NCBI RefSeq assembly: GCF_020509005.1 | Contig: NC_063014.1 | Coordinates: 4,464,001-4,528,000 of the forward strand | Reading direction: 5' to 3' | DNA length: 64,000 nt | Source: Fulvia fulva | Lineage: Eukaryota; Ascomycota; Dothideomycetes; Mycosphaerellales; Mycosphaerellaceae | Translations under genes and position numbers: made by a program | Shown here: one piece after another, positions 35,623-46,765 of the stretch | How positions within the stretch are numbered: the first letter of the stretch is position 1 | How the letters are laid out: every line of letters starts with the position of its first letter | Notes under the pieces: generated by a model | Databases searched by the model: none | The model's input: only the letters and a program-made list of their open reading frames with translations | Told to the model about the DNA's origin: nothing

Positions 35623-38600
35623 ATGGAGAACGAGACTGGGTTCACAAGAAAGAGAGCAGCACCTCTTCTGACAAGAGAGAACCACGAAACATGGTTCAAG
35701 CTGATGAGAATACACCTGGTATCAAAGCAGGTTGACTGGGTCCTCGAGGACATCATTACGGACATTCCCGCTACAACCCTAGCGACACCCTCTACATCAT
35801 CGGAGTCATCCCTTCCTTTGGATCAAGCGATAAGGAAGGCATCGTACAGACGGCACAATGCAACGGCCCTGTATAAGATGTACATCTGTCTGTCGACAGA
35901 TGACCAAGAGATGACATACGAGATCCGGCATGCGAAGGAGTTGTGGGAATGGGCTGAAGCCAAATATAAGAGAAGACTTCTCGCTACTGGAAGAAGTTTG
36001 CTTCAGCAATACACCAATTTCGTGATGACAGAGGACCAGTCAATAGATGACGCCTGGCAGGAGCTTAGCTCAATTGCAAGGAGGGCTGTTTCAATCTCGG
36101 CTCAGTTCCAAGACATCAAGACTGAGGACAGAAAGATCCAGCAACTCTTAGCAGCTCTGCCAGACTCATTTGGCTCAATTCGCGATGCAATTGATGCCCA
36201 GGTGAATCTCTCACCACAAGACATTCTTGCAATCCTTAGGGAGAAGCAAGAATCAATGATTCATCAAGGGACAGCCATGTTCGCTAAGAAGGGTTTCCAG
36301 GGCAAGCTCACGTGCCATCTCTGCAATGGTGACCATTTTATGAGCAAGTGCCCACACCTTTCTGCAGCTCAGCAGGCTGTTAGGAACAAGGACAAACCAG
36401 CTAGGGTTACCTACCCTGCTAAGAGACAACCGTCACCACCTCGTAGGAGGTCATCATCACCAAACCTTCGTGATGTCCTCAAGGTGATGACGGACCTTGC
36501 AAAGCAGATGAAGGAGAGCCGCAAGCCAAAGGCCTCCTCTAGTAAGCCTGCAAGGGCCCATCCGACCCAGGAAGACGCATCAGACTCTGAGATACCATCA
36601 GAAGATGATGATGTTGATGAGGTTGCCCATTCCACTGTAGAAGCCAAAGGCAAGTACCCCTCGTCCGAGTGGTTGCTTGACTCTTGTGCATCATCACATA
36701 TGACTGACCAAGATTCACTATTCAGGACACTGAAGCCTCTTCAAAAGAGGAAGTGGATCAAGGTTGGGGGTGGCTATCTACAAGCTACACATATGGGAAG
36801 TGCAGTAATGGGTGGTCCTTCTGGAAAGCAAATTGTCTTAGAAAATGTCCTGTTTGTTCCTGGCCTTAGAGTTAGTCTTGTTTCGTGGAATCAGTTCAGC
36901 CAACAGTTTGCTGTCCAACCACCCAGTTTCACCCTAAAATCCTTGTCTGGTAAACCCGTTGTCTAGACCAAACTTCGAGGAGGAGTACCGTTTATCCACT
37001 CGATCTCGGAAATTCTTGAGCCACAGCATGCTAGCATACTCTCTTAAGAACGTGACGGTACCGCTATGGCTAACACTGAGTCCGAAGATCAGTGGGAGCT
37101 ATGGCATAGAAGATGTGCACACCTTGGCAAGGGACTGCTAAGAAACCTGCATAGAGTCACTGACAAGAAAGATCCCATTCCTGTTCCTTCTGAACACCAG
37201 AATTGCAAGGTCTGCTCCCTTGCAAACATGAGGAAGTTCAAAGGACCTGCCACAGAGAGGAAAGGGGAGAGGCTGGCCCTCATCTCCATTGACATCTGTG
37301 GGCCTTTTCAGGGCGCAGTCTCTAGGCTAGGATACAAATATTGGCTTGAGATTGTAGACAACTTCTCTAGGAAGAAGTGGGTAATCCCTTTGAAGGCCAG
37401 GAGCGACGCTCCTGCAGCCCTACGGGATTGGAAGGTCCAGGCAGAACGGCAGTCAAGGTGCTTTCTGTCTGCGATCCGCAGTGATGGTGCAAAGGAAATT
37501 CTCGCCTTGCTAAAAGAGTGGGAGAAGGAGTTTGGCACTCAGATGGACACAACTGATGCCTACAACTCTCTTCAGAATGGACCTGTGGAAAGGTCAATTC
37601 AAGCCTCTGAGAACACAGTCCGGGCTATGCTTGAAGACTCTGGCATGCCAGTTGAGTTCTGGCCAGAAGCTTTGCAAGCACAGACTGTGATCAGAAACAG
37701 ACTGCCTAATGGTCCGATCATTGATGGTATTGCTCTTTCACCAGAAGAAGCCTTTACTAGCCAAGTACCGTCAGTCGACCATTTCCGCGTCTAGGGATGC
37801 AAAGCTGTGGTCTATATAGACCCAAGAGCCCAACCTTAAGGCTTGAGGAGAGACAAGTTGATGAACCGAGGAAAAGAAGCCGTGTTTGTGGACTACTCAG
37901 AAAACACCACAAAACAATAGCTGTTCTGGGATCCCGACATGAAAGCTGTAAAAGCGTATAGTCACGTCGACTGGTTTGAGAATGAGAAGGGGGGAGATAT
38001 GGATCTTGGTATCACCTTCACTAACCAGCCGAGTCGAGCGCCACAGCGCAATCCTGTTAGGAGGAAGCCCTTTGGGGCGAAATTTTCCGATAGGGGATTA
38101 TCAGAAACACCGTTACGAAGGCTAGGAGAAAATATTGAGGCGGTTTCACCACTGTCGAAGGCCGATAACGGTGGATCTATACAGAACCTACCCGAGTCAT
38201 CAACACCACAGCAACCGCTGTCTGTGCAACTTCCCCCTCCCCCAAAGGACATTGGGGAATACCAGAAGTTTGGAGATCAGGGTACTCTAATAAAAGAAAA
38301 AGAAGATGTCGTTCAGTTCGACCCATCTAAACACCCAGCGCCACCTCAGGTTGCAGGCAACAAGAGGTTAAGGGGGGACGGAGATGATAACTCTGAAGAG
38401 CATGAGGCTAAACACTATAAGGCTCTTATCGCCCAGACGTTCCATCTAGACCCTACAATGAGCTAGGTAGAGGAGATTCTGAACGACGTGGAAGAACATG
38501 CATTTGCTGCTGTTAGGCAGGCCATAGCCTATCAGCAGGAAGTGCCAATCCCAAAGTCCTATAAGGTAGCCGTAGGAGACCCCGAATAGGGACATATGTG

Positions 38601-40143
38601 GAGAGAGGCAATCGAGAACGAACTTATTGCCTTAGTAAGCAACAACACCTAGGAAGCAGTTGTACCGCCAAAGGGTACGAATCTAATTACTTCTAGGTGG
38701 GTCTTTGATATGAAAAGAATGATTAGTGGAGCCATTGAGAAGTTCAAGGCAAGACTAGTTACAAGAGGGTTTTTACAGAAATATGGGGTTGACTTCGAAG
38801 AGACCTTTGCACCTACTGTTAGACATGATACTCTCCGAGTATTCATGGCAGTAGTGTGTGAGAGAGATCTCGAGATGTACCTAGTGGATGTGAATAATGC
38901 TTTTACCCAAAGCAGCCTCCTTGAAGACATCTACATGATCCCGCCCCTAGGAGTTGAAGCACCTCCAAACATGGTGTTTAAGGTCCTACGAAGCCTTTAT
39001 AGGCTTAAGCAAGCAGCTAGAGACTGGAACAAGCTCTGTGTTGCGAAGCTAGAGAAGATTGGATTTACCTAGTCCTAGGTAGATCTATGCCTACTTGTCT
39101 ATACGGATAGAGACCTTATGGTCCTTACCTATGTGGATGACATACCTATTGCAGCTCCGAAGCTGTTAGATGTTCAGTGGTTTAAGGCTGAGCTTAGAAA
39201 AGTGTTTAAGATTAAAGATCTTGGTGAACCTACGAAGATCCTTAGAATGAGGATTACAAGAGACAGGTCCCAAGGCACTTTAAAGCTTGATCAAGGACAC
39301 TATGTCCACGCTAACTTAGCCAAGATGAACATGGCTAGAGAGAAGGCTACGCCAACCCACTTACCTATAGAGAGCTACGAGCACTTAGTGCCTACGGCAC
39401 CTATGGATGAGAGGTGCAACAAACAGGATTACCAGAGCCACAATGGTACCTGGATGTGGCCAATGACAATGACAAGGCCAGACTTAGCATTCCCCCTTGG
39501 AAGAATTAGCTTATATGTTGCTGATCCCTCGCAGCAGCATATGAAGGCTTTGAAGAAGCTCTCCCGATACCTGCGGTCGTACCCAGACCTAGGTCTTATG
39601 TATAGAAAGGGAGGGGGCAATCTCCAGGGATACTCGGACTCTGACTACGCCATGGACAAAGTGGATAGAGTCTCAATTCTGGGATACGTGTGGTTCCTTT
39701 GTGGATCACCTGTGTCCTGGATGAGTAGGAAGCAGAAGTCTGTTGCAACATCAACAATGGAAGCTGAGTTCATGGCTATGAACGCAGCCGCAAAGCAGTC
39801 ACAATTTCTTGCTGCTGTCCTCAGGGAAATGGGGTGCCCAGAACTGGTGGGAAAGAGCTCTTTCCAGCCGAGTGTAAGGGCAAGCAGGGGCACTGTTGAC
39901 GAGCTAAGGCCAGTCAAGCTCATGGGTGACAACCAAGCCGCTTTGACACTTGTCAAAGATGCCCATGTGCATGAAAGGTCAAAGCATATTGATGTTGCAT
40001 ATAACTATGTCAGACATCTCTGGTGGCAGAAGAAGATTGCAGTGGACTACTGCCATACAAAGGACATGGCTGCTGATAGGTTAACAAAGCCCCTCAATGG
40101 CCAGCAGTTCCAAAACTTTGTGAGGCAGCTCCAGCTTGCGTAA
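35623..40143 (+). pseudogene. Copia gag-pol polyprotein with ten premature stops
   Basis: One frame of 1507 codons from MENETGFTRK to RQLQLA. Domains in order: gag (residues 1 to about 220); zinc knuckle CHLCNGDHFMSKC near residue 230; protease WLLDSCASSHMT near residue 353; pre-integrase HHCC block starting at WHRRCAHLGKGLL; integrase core (DICGPF, RSDGAKEI, then NGPVERSIQASE); reverse transcriptase with YVDDIPIAAPK near residue 1170; RNase H (VATSTMEAEFMAM, GDNQAALTL, RSKHIDVAYNYVR). The stops are at 36964, 37045, 37792, 37837, 37918, 38464, 38587, 38650, 39070 and 39076: eight TAG and two TAA, each explained by CAG/CAA or TGG changed by RIP. The upstream in-frame ATG at 35452 is less likely as start because MENETG opens the conserved gag. 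Inactive as it stands. Confidence 0.9.
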
Positions 40144-40178
40144 AGGGATTGTAGGAGACCATGTGGCCTGAGTGGGAG

Positions 40179-40412
40179 TGTTGAGAACATACAGGCCGCA
40201 GGACAAGCATGTGGGTGTGGGTGTGTCATGTGACGAGATCACGTGATTAGGGTTTGCCAGCCCATGGGCTAGCAAACATCCGGACACCTAGCATCTACCT
40301 ACACCAACACCGGCGATACTGTATGTAGATACACGCTATCCCATTAGGTCCTTCTTCGTCTTTTGTGTGATCCGCCGTCTTCTACTACTGCGCAACTCGT
40401 ACCTGTTTAACA
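40179..40412 (+). repeat. 3' LTR of the young Copia
   Basis: 234 bases, TGTTGAGAAC to TGTTTAACA, preceded by a purine-rich tract. It has the same U3 type and length as the RIP-mutated family I LTRs. Confidence 0.92.
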
Positions 40413-41765
40413 TATCTTAAGGCTATATTACTAGATTAGGCCTTATTCTATCGCTAGATCCGCCGCTTTCGCGTCTTATAGCTATACTATTAGCGCCGAG
40501 GCCTTCTTACCTTCTAGCCATTTCCTATAGAGCCAAGTCGCCTTCTAGATTAGAGAGTTAAGAGTGACCGGGTTATCCTCTTAGAGAGTACGTAGGTGAC
40601 CTTAGTTAGTTAGGTCGAACTCCTTAGGTATATCGTAGACTAGGATCGTAAATTGCTTTGTTAAGACCTTCGCTAATGCCGTAACCTTAGATACCTACTA
40701 TAGCTATACCTCTAGGTACCTCCTAGTAGTAGTAGAGCTAGTATAGATCTATAGAGTACCGTTAGACTATTAGTTCACTACGACTACCCCTAGTTAATTA
40801 ATTCGTTAGGCGAGCTCCTTATTTGATAGCTTCGTAACGTCGGCCTAGTCTTCCTTTGCTATAATACGGATCGTAACTATATCGTACGTTAGGCGGGGGC
40901 CTAGTATCGATACCGCGACCGATACCTAGCTATAGGGGTGTTGATTCCGGGTGGCCTTATTAATCGCCTAAGACGTCGTCCTTATTTCTTATTACCCTCG
41001 GTAATACGATAGTATAAGCGCCGTATGTAGCTAAGTGATCATCACCTATAGAGACCGGTATAGGAGCTAATCGTTAGTTTCTATACTTTTTGCGTCCTCT
41101 ATAAGTTGCTACTAGTTGTCTTAGGGGAGCTTCGCCTATAGAGCCGTAGGCGCTAGTAGTGCCGTAGCCTAGGCTACTATTACCTAGGAGTTGCCTAATG
41201 TAGCTAGGCACCTCCGCGGCGTTTAGAGCTAAAGAAATAGGGTGAAGAGAACTTTAAGCTATCTAAATTAAATAAGGTAGAACTCCCTTAATTCTAGGGG
41301 TAGTGGCCTACTTTATAGATCGTTAGAATGGCCTTAATAAGAGCTTTCGAATGTGTCGTGTTTAGCGATATAAGGCGAAAATCCCTCTTTAGCTCTCCTA
41401 TATAAGGCAGATCGAGATGTACTAATACTTCCTCGTAGCTATATACTTATACGCTAGTTACTACGCTTCTTATCTATACCGTATTCCTTAGGGAATAAGA
41501 CTAGCTACCGATAGTAGTTATTAAGGAGAGGTAGGATATTAGTAATCTTTAGGTTCTTTTTATCCTATTAGTATAGTATACGCGCCTTCGTTCCTAGGTA
41601 TATATTAGGGGGGCCGAAGTACTATTATCGATCCTTAGGGTCGATATAATAAAGCCCTCGTATAAGGATAGATTTCTAGGCCTAATAGTCCTTACTTATA
41701 TAATCCGAGTCTCCGTAGTACTGATAATACCTATTTATACTCGGAGCTATATTAGTTATAGATAT
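40413..41765 (-). mobile_element. RIP-degraded probable Tad-like LINE ORF1 fragment
   Basis: On the minus strand, frames broken only by TAG and TAA read VTKLSNKELA near 40830, then TWLYRKWLEGKK and ASALIVQLQDAKAADLAI near 40560-40440. The WL...K, SSL-like hydrophobic strand and AxxAIxxGL layout resembles the ORF1 (gag-like) protein of Tad1-type fungal LINEs; this is by family memory only. No reverse transcriptase is present. The sequence stops at the Copia 3' LTR, and on the other side of that Copia the gag looks Gypsy-like instead. Confidence 0.45.
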
Positions 41766-42000
41766 TATTAAATAGGTACGGATTAATAGTAGCGGAGTAG
41801 AGTAAGAGATCGATCTTTAACTAACTAATAGTACGAGTATATAGTAATATATTAGGAACTAATGTGTTGATTATGTTAGATGTCTATCTAAGCTAAAGGG
41901 GAGAGAAGGTATCTCTCTATAAGCTAAGTTATTATAGATGCCTTAGGCTACTAGATCACTTCCTAATTATTGACTCCCTTTAAGATACTATATCTTAATA
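41766..42000 (+). repeat. Solo family II Copia LTR
   Basis: 235 bases matching the LTRs at 15938 and 21321 (TATTAAATAGG to ATCTTAATA), with no element interior on either side. A solo LTR normally results from recombination between the two LTRs of one element. Only a 4-base ATAT match is seen around it, so a target duplication is not secure. Confidence 0.88.
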
Positions 42001-42706
42001 ATATACGCTATATTCGAGTATTTTAAGGAGTAGGTTCTTCTAAAATAGAGTCGTATCCTCTTTCCTCGAGCTTATCCGGTCGTAAACGCGCTCGTATATA
42101 CATATTACGTAATATATATTATATTAATATAATAACTAACGTTATATAGATTAGAAGTATATATCTTCTACTTTATTTAAGCCGCTATAGATATGTTTAG
42201 GTGGTATATAACATATAGTAAGGTTGCGAAGATTTATTCGAAGAATTAGTAGAGTAAACCCTAGTTGCTGTCTCACCCTTTGTTTGTCAAGGATAGTAAT
42301 AGGAGACTCTCCTTGGCAACAGCTTACACTCGGCAGTCATGCAGCACTGCCGCGTGATAATCGTCTCACTTCTGACCCGAGAGACGGTGTCGAAGCATCT
42401 CAGCAAGGGAGGGAGAGCTTCTTTGCGGGCATGTTGGCGTCTGCACAACTAGCTCACCGAGCGTGTTGGAGGGTCGTTTCATGAGCCAAGCTCTTCAAGG
42501 TGGAATATGAGCCATCATCGCTAGGAACATGGAGGAGGAGAAGATATTGAAAGAAAGGACGTTGACGATGTTGTCCATTTCATCTATGTCAACAATAGCT
42601 TAACCAACCGGACATTCTGGCTATACCGCCCCTTTGGCTCCTTCATACCCGCAAACGCCATATACGCCACGTTGGAACGCTTTCAAGAGAATGGACACAA
42701 GCAGCA
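42001..42706. other. Island border: RIP-mutated to about 42265, normal sequence after
   Basis: The first ~260 bases are AT-rich and lack CpA/TpG, with no recognisable element. From about 42265 the composition becomes normal. The rest, up to the stop codon of the Hsp70-like gene at 42707, is its 3' flank. An 86-codon plus-strand frame at 42224-42484 starts inside the mutated zone and has no recognisable content. Confidence 0.6.
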
Positions 42707-44829
42707 TTAGTCGAACTTGATCTTGGCTGTCCCAACGACTGTGCCATGGACAAGAACGCTCGTTTCGATGGTCCCGCTCTTAGCACCGAAGTTGAAGTCG
42801 ACGTCGAAATCCACTTTCCACTCCTTCGAACCCACCCAGCCATATTTATGACGGCTGTCCATCCTCTCGAGCTTCTGCTTATCGAGCACAACTTTGACTC
42901 GACCAACTTTGTCGACACCTGATCTCCAGTATTAGCAACATGTACTTCATGTCGACGTTGGACTACCCACCTTCGGAGAATGTCCAGTCAGGCGCTTCAT
43001 CAGCGGGACAGCTGTAGAGATTGCATGTCTCCCGAAGTTCTGTACCCTCTGGGAACACACGAGAATATTGCGTAGAGCGCTTTTCATCTGCGCCGAGTGC
43101 GGTGCCCTGTGCAAAGTCAGCATCGCAGTACGACGTGGCGAAATACCCAGACGAGACCTTGTCTACCAGCCAGTGTACCCGGTCCTTACACATCTTGCTG
43201 CGGTCCCAAGGCCATGTGACAGATCGATCTTCCGGATCAACATTTTCGCGGAAAGGCAGGGCCAACCCAATACCATAGTGGCGGCGACACCTGCGCACAC
43301 GAGGCGCGGTGCCTTCGAGACCGCGTACCGCTGCGCCGCGCAGGATAGCTGCTTGACTGCAACAACATCAGCGAAGTCTTCAGAGTTGTCACGACTGGAT
43401 TTGCTCACGGATTCGCTCCCACCAGTACACTAATGTCGTCCCGCGATCTGCACCACTCCTTGATGGTTTCCTGCAGATAGTGCGACTCTGCAAAACCGCC
43501 TACCAAGATCAGACGCTACACATGATGTTAGTGCTGACACATTGATGCGAAGATATTTCGCTTACATTTACTCGTTGTTGCTTGGAGGCAACCTGTTGCA
43601 CCTGCTCGCTGATGAGGCCGATTATGCTCTGCACGACTGGCGCAAATAGAGATTCAATGTCTTCACTGGTCAGGATGACACTACCTTCCCCGGGGTCGTA
43701 CCAGTCAGGCTTGTCGACACCAGTCATGTGAATCGGGCTGAGCTCTTCCACTGGCGCCTGGCTCAACGAGTCGAATCGATAGGAACGTTTGACACGGTCC
43801 CAGGCGGCCAGGAAGAGCCCGCGACGATGTAACGGAACACTCTCGTATGCGTCACCGAAACGCTTGACCATGAGGAGGTGAAGGTTCCTGTCGATGAAAG
43901 TCGAGCCACATTTGGCTCCTTGTCCAACTACGACCTCATCAAACATCAACGACGGGCTGGTCTGTACGATGTTATAAGTTGTGATGTCGACTGTACCGCC
44001 GCCACAATCGCAGATCAAGATGTTCTCGCCCTGGCTGGGCGGGTTGGGTGCATCGGGCTTGATCCTTTCTTTGAAGGTCGCTATTGCCGCTGCTTCTGGC
44101 TCCGTGATTATGTCGATGGTGTCGCCAGATTTCGAGCCAAACCCGGCGAGCTTGGCCGCCGCTCTGGTGTCCATCTTTGCTCTCTCAGACCAGGACGCAG
44201 GTACTGTCAGCCAACATCTCATTGGTGTAGCGGCGAGGAAGTCGCCTCCCATCTGGGCAGAGACTTGCTCCACCATATGAGCATAAAGTTGGGCAAGAAA
44301 GTCCTGGCAGACCTCTTTAGGTGCTCGACGAAAAGCGCCATCAGGGATGTGCAGGATTCCGCTGTCAATGGCACTCTGCAGGTAAGGGTCATCGTGAGCC
44401 ATGCGCTCTGATTTGGAGTCCAGTAACAGCTTCGTCCAGGCACATGAGACCATATCTGCACCGACACCGAAGCCCCAAGCATCTCTCGAGGGCAACTTGG
44501 GCGGGTTCAGGTTTTTCTTGTGCGGGTTCTCCTTGCCGTAAGCCACTCGTGTTGGTACTTTCCATGAGCTCTGGTTTGGATTTGAAGGCCAAGAAGATAT
44601 CACCTGAACATCATCGATACTGGACTTGTCGGTTGTGACGAAGCTAATGCCTATGGTTGTGTAAGCAAGTGCTCGGCAGCTCGGATTACCATCAGGAGCA
44701 TCTACCTGAGAATGTTGTGCCATAATCGATACCAACGACAAGTCTGTACCTGCTGTTCTGTTGCGGTTGCGTCGATCGTTTACTTCCCGTGGCAAAGGAG
44801 ACATGTCGATTCCCATCCGAACGTTGCAT
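42707..44829 (-). CDS. HSPA12-like Hsp70 family protein, five exons
   Basis: An actin-like ATPase of the Hsp70 superfamily, divergent HSPA12 type common in filamentous ascomycetes; probably cytosolic, client unknown. Model on the minus strand: exons 44829-44706, 44650-43566, 43515-43409, 43356-42971 and 42918-42707, giving 637 residues. All four introns (50-55 bases) have GT...AG ends and restore phase: the first rebuilds the phosphate-1 loop VVGIDYGTTFSG (residues 31-42), the third bridges a TGA that would otherwise end the frame after VLVGAN. Other motifs: EPEAAAIATF, phosphate-2 ICDCGGGTVDITTY, adenosine motif LILVGGFAESH. The C-terminal part (RRHYGIGLALPF, ADEAPDWTF) is typical of this subfamily. 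The start ATG at 44829 is the only one that fits the frame. No lesion seen; it lies about 440 bases from the RIP border. Confidence 0.88.
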
Positions 44830-45181
44830 GGCACTCTTCGTCGGTCGCATTGTCCAACACTAGCAGCGAAATGGTCGAAAACAACGAATAGGAGACAACT
44901 CAGTCGTGGCAGACGTCGTATGGTTCGAATGAAAGTCAGGCAGCATTCAAGTGCGATCAAGCTCATGTTTTGCAACAGGTATTGGGGCTGAGCGCCTGAG
45001 GCCGCCCGCACTCCACGCTAAGCGCTTACAGTCGAACAGCTGAACAACCGGCCAGGGCTTCATGCAGCAGCCACTCTAAGCGAGCGAGCTCAGCCTCCTG
45101 AAGTCGCCTCCACGTTGACAATCAAAACGAGGCGCTTCGCCCTCTCGCTTTTGGGGCCGTACGCACGGCTCTCCACCTAAC
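44830..45181. promoter_or_regulatory. Divergent intergenic region between Hsp70-like gene and 527-residue gene
   Basis: 352 bases separate two start codons pointing away from each other, so it must hold both promoters. No TATA box or heat-shock element array is obvious by eye. Confidence 0.4.
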
Positions 45182-46765
45182 ATGTCTGTCAGTAGGAGTC
45201 CTAGGCCTCCCTTAACGAGCAGCCCATCAGGATCAGCACAATATGAAGTCAACACCCTTGATACCGTCATTCACCAGGAGGGACAGACGCGAAGGACCTA
45301 CCAGTACCCATCGGACCCACGAGCAGTCGTGATCAACCCTCGCGCAGAACGCACATCAGCTCCATCTAGTCGGCATGGTTGGAGCAGCAGCAGGAGCGCC
45401 AGCCGCAAAGGCTCTGCTCACTCTGATGGCACGATCATCATCGACCACAACCGGAAGCATGATCCGCGAGTGGTAGAGATGCACCAACACACTCGGAGCC
45501 TGGAAGAGGAGAACCTGAAGCTTAGAGAACACGTTTTCGAGCTAAGCGCCAAGAACGACCAGCTCGAACAAGAACTGCAGTACCTGCAGGAAAGTCGCTT
45601 TCAAAGGATGCCTGACGCACGTTATACACCGATCGAGGACTCCAAGATCCAGCATGAACTCGAGACCTTGCGCGCTTCTGTGACCAGGACTGGCAAACGC
45701 TACGGGCTCACAAAGGTCGATCGGTCCAGCTTCAAGTCCAGAAATGACTTACAAGATCTCTTCGAGGCTGTCACGGACGTAGCCTCGACAGCAGGAGGAT
45801 TGTCTGATAGCGTGGCGTTACTAGAGGTTATGGAGCAGGATGCAGCCCTTCCGAGGCTGCTGTTCACAGCTATGCTCTCGTGGTTTGTACATCACGATTT
45901 CATCCAGGATCCATTCTTTTTCGCCAGCGAGGACAATGAAGACGATAGCACAGACTGGGCCGACTTCTTGTCCGATGCGTTGATGAACGGATGTAAAAGT
46001 AAGTTGGCATCTGCCCTGCCGGACAGATTATGCCAACTAACGCGTTCAGCAAACCTCTTGCAGGCGAATGTCTGGCGATCAGACACATTACGTCACTTAT
46101 TTCCAAGTAACGACACCGACAGAGGCTCGCAGCGCCTCCACGAACAAGGCGACGCTCTCCTAAGACAAGCAGCTCGATCAGCTGCGGTCACATTCGCGCA
46201 AGGTCCTGCCAGACTTCTTCTGCATGAGATGAGCGATGCCGCAGCCAAAAGCTATCAAGATGAACTGGTGTGCCTTTTCGACAAGGCCGCCAGATTATCA
46301 GTGATGCTCTGGCGCGAGCGGCTCGCCTTTGAATGTCACTACCTTCACGACCTCGCGACGCAGCGCTTCAGCATCGATGGCAGGGAGATGCAAGCCCATC
46401 CCAGGCACCTCCTCGACGATCCGACTGATCATAGACTTGATGGAAGGCGTGTTCAGATCGTGGTACACCCTTCCGTGGTGGGCCTAGGTACTCATGATGG
46501 TGATCGATATCAGACGACGTCGAAGGTACTTGTCAAGGCCGTTGTCTGCCTCGACGAAGCAAGTGGCGACGACGAGCAAGGGGCCAACAGCACCCGAGCT
46601 GAGGGAATTCCCGCAATGCCTGTGCCAACGATTGATCGAGCGTCATTTGTGAGGTCTCCTCCGCCACTGCCGATGTACGAGTTAGATACGGCCCAGGATG
46701 AGTCAGATCGTTGGTGGTCACTGAGCAGCAGGAAGGAGAAGAAGAAGAAGAAGCGACCTACGTAG
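45182..46765 (+). CDS. Uncharacterised coiled-coil protein, 527 residues
   Basis: A single open frame with normal codon use, beginning MSVSRSPRPP. I do not recognise the family. Residues 1-95 are Ser/Pro/Arg-rich and probably disordered. Residues about 105-145 form a heptad-rich coiled coil (SLEEENLKLREHVFELSAKN). From about 175 to 410 the sequence is mostly helical, with a hydrophobic core segment LLFTAMLSWFVHHDFI followed by an acidic stretch; no signal peptide or membrane anchor is evident. The C terminus is very basic (RKEKKKKKRPT), possibly a nuclear localisation signal. It is divergently arranged with the Hsp70-like gene and 615 bases upstream of a HET-domain gene. Confidence 0.75.
   Translation: MSVSRSPRPPLTSSPSGSAQYEVNTLDTVIHQEGQTRRTYQYPSDPRAVVINPRAERTSAPSSRHGWSSSRSASRKGSAHSDGTIIIDHNRKHDPRVVEMHQHTRSLEEENLKLREHVFELSAKNDQLEQELQYLQESRFQRMPDARYTPIEDSKIQHELETLRASVTRTGKRYGLTKVDRSSFKSRNDLQDLFEAVTDVASTAGGLSDSVALLEVMEQDAALPRLLFTAMLSWFVHHDFIQDPFFFASEDNEDDSTDWADFLSDALMNGCKSKLASALPDRLCQLTRSANLLQANVWRSDTLRHLFPSNDTDRGSQRLHEQGDALLRQAARSAAVTFAQGPARLLLHEMSDAAAKSYQDELVCLFDKAARLSVMLWRERLAFECHYLHDLATQRFSIDGREMQAHPRHLLDDPTDHRLDGRRVQIVVHPSVVGLGTHDGDRYQTTSKVLVKAVVCLDEASGDDEQGANSTRAEGIPAMPVPTIDRASFVRSPPPLPMYELDTAQDESDRWWSLSSRKEKKKKKRPT

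Larger units (their letters stand above)
34895..40412 (+). mobile_element. Young Ty1/Copia family I element, lightly RIP-mutated
   Basis: A 5518-base element with 5' LTR 34895-35118, primer-binding site from 35119, a leader of about 500 bases, one long polyprotein frame (35623-40143), a purine-rich tract (GAGTGGGAG) before 40179 and 3' LTR 40179-40412. Compared with the other copies it keeps nearly all CpA and TpG. The frame has ten in-frame stops and no frameshift. Two oddities: the first ~105 bases of the 5' LTR differ strongly from the 3' LTR, and there is no target duplication (GTAGT before, TATCT after). The flanks also appear to come from different elements. It is the closest thing to a master copy in the window. 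Confidence 0.92.

Noticed and set aside
35623..40143. In-frame TAG/TAA codons of the young Copia as a recoded genetic code or programmed readthrough
   Set aside because: The stops sit at different kinds of position (Gln and Trp), are absent from host genes in frame, and every one is a single CpA/TpG transition, so RIP explains them.
41761..42004. Target duplication of the solo LTR
   Set aside because: Only ATAT (4 bases) matches; the pentamers GATAT and ATATA do not.
42224..42484. 86-codon plus-strand frame as a small gene
   Set aside because: Begins within RIP-mutated sequence, crosses the island border and has no recognisable domain.
43163..43408. Separate minus-strand gene starting MSKSSRDNSEDFAD
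   Set aside because: It is the third intron of the Hsp70-like gene (GTGAGC...TTGCAG) plus out-of-frame exon sequence.
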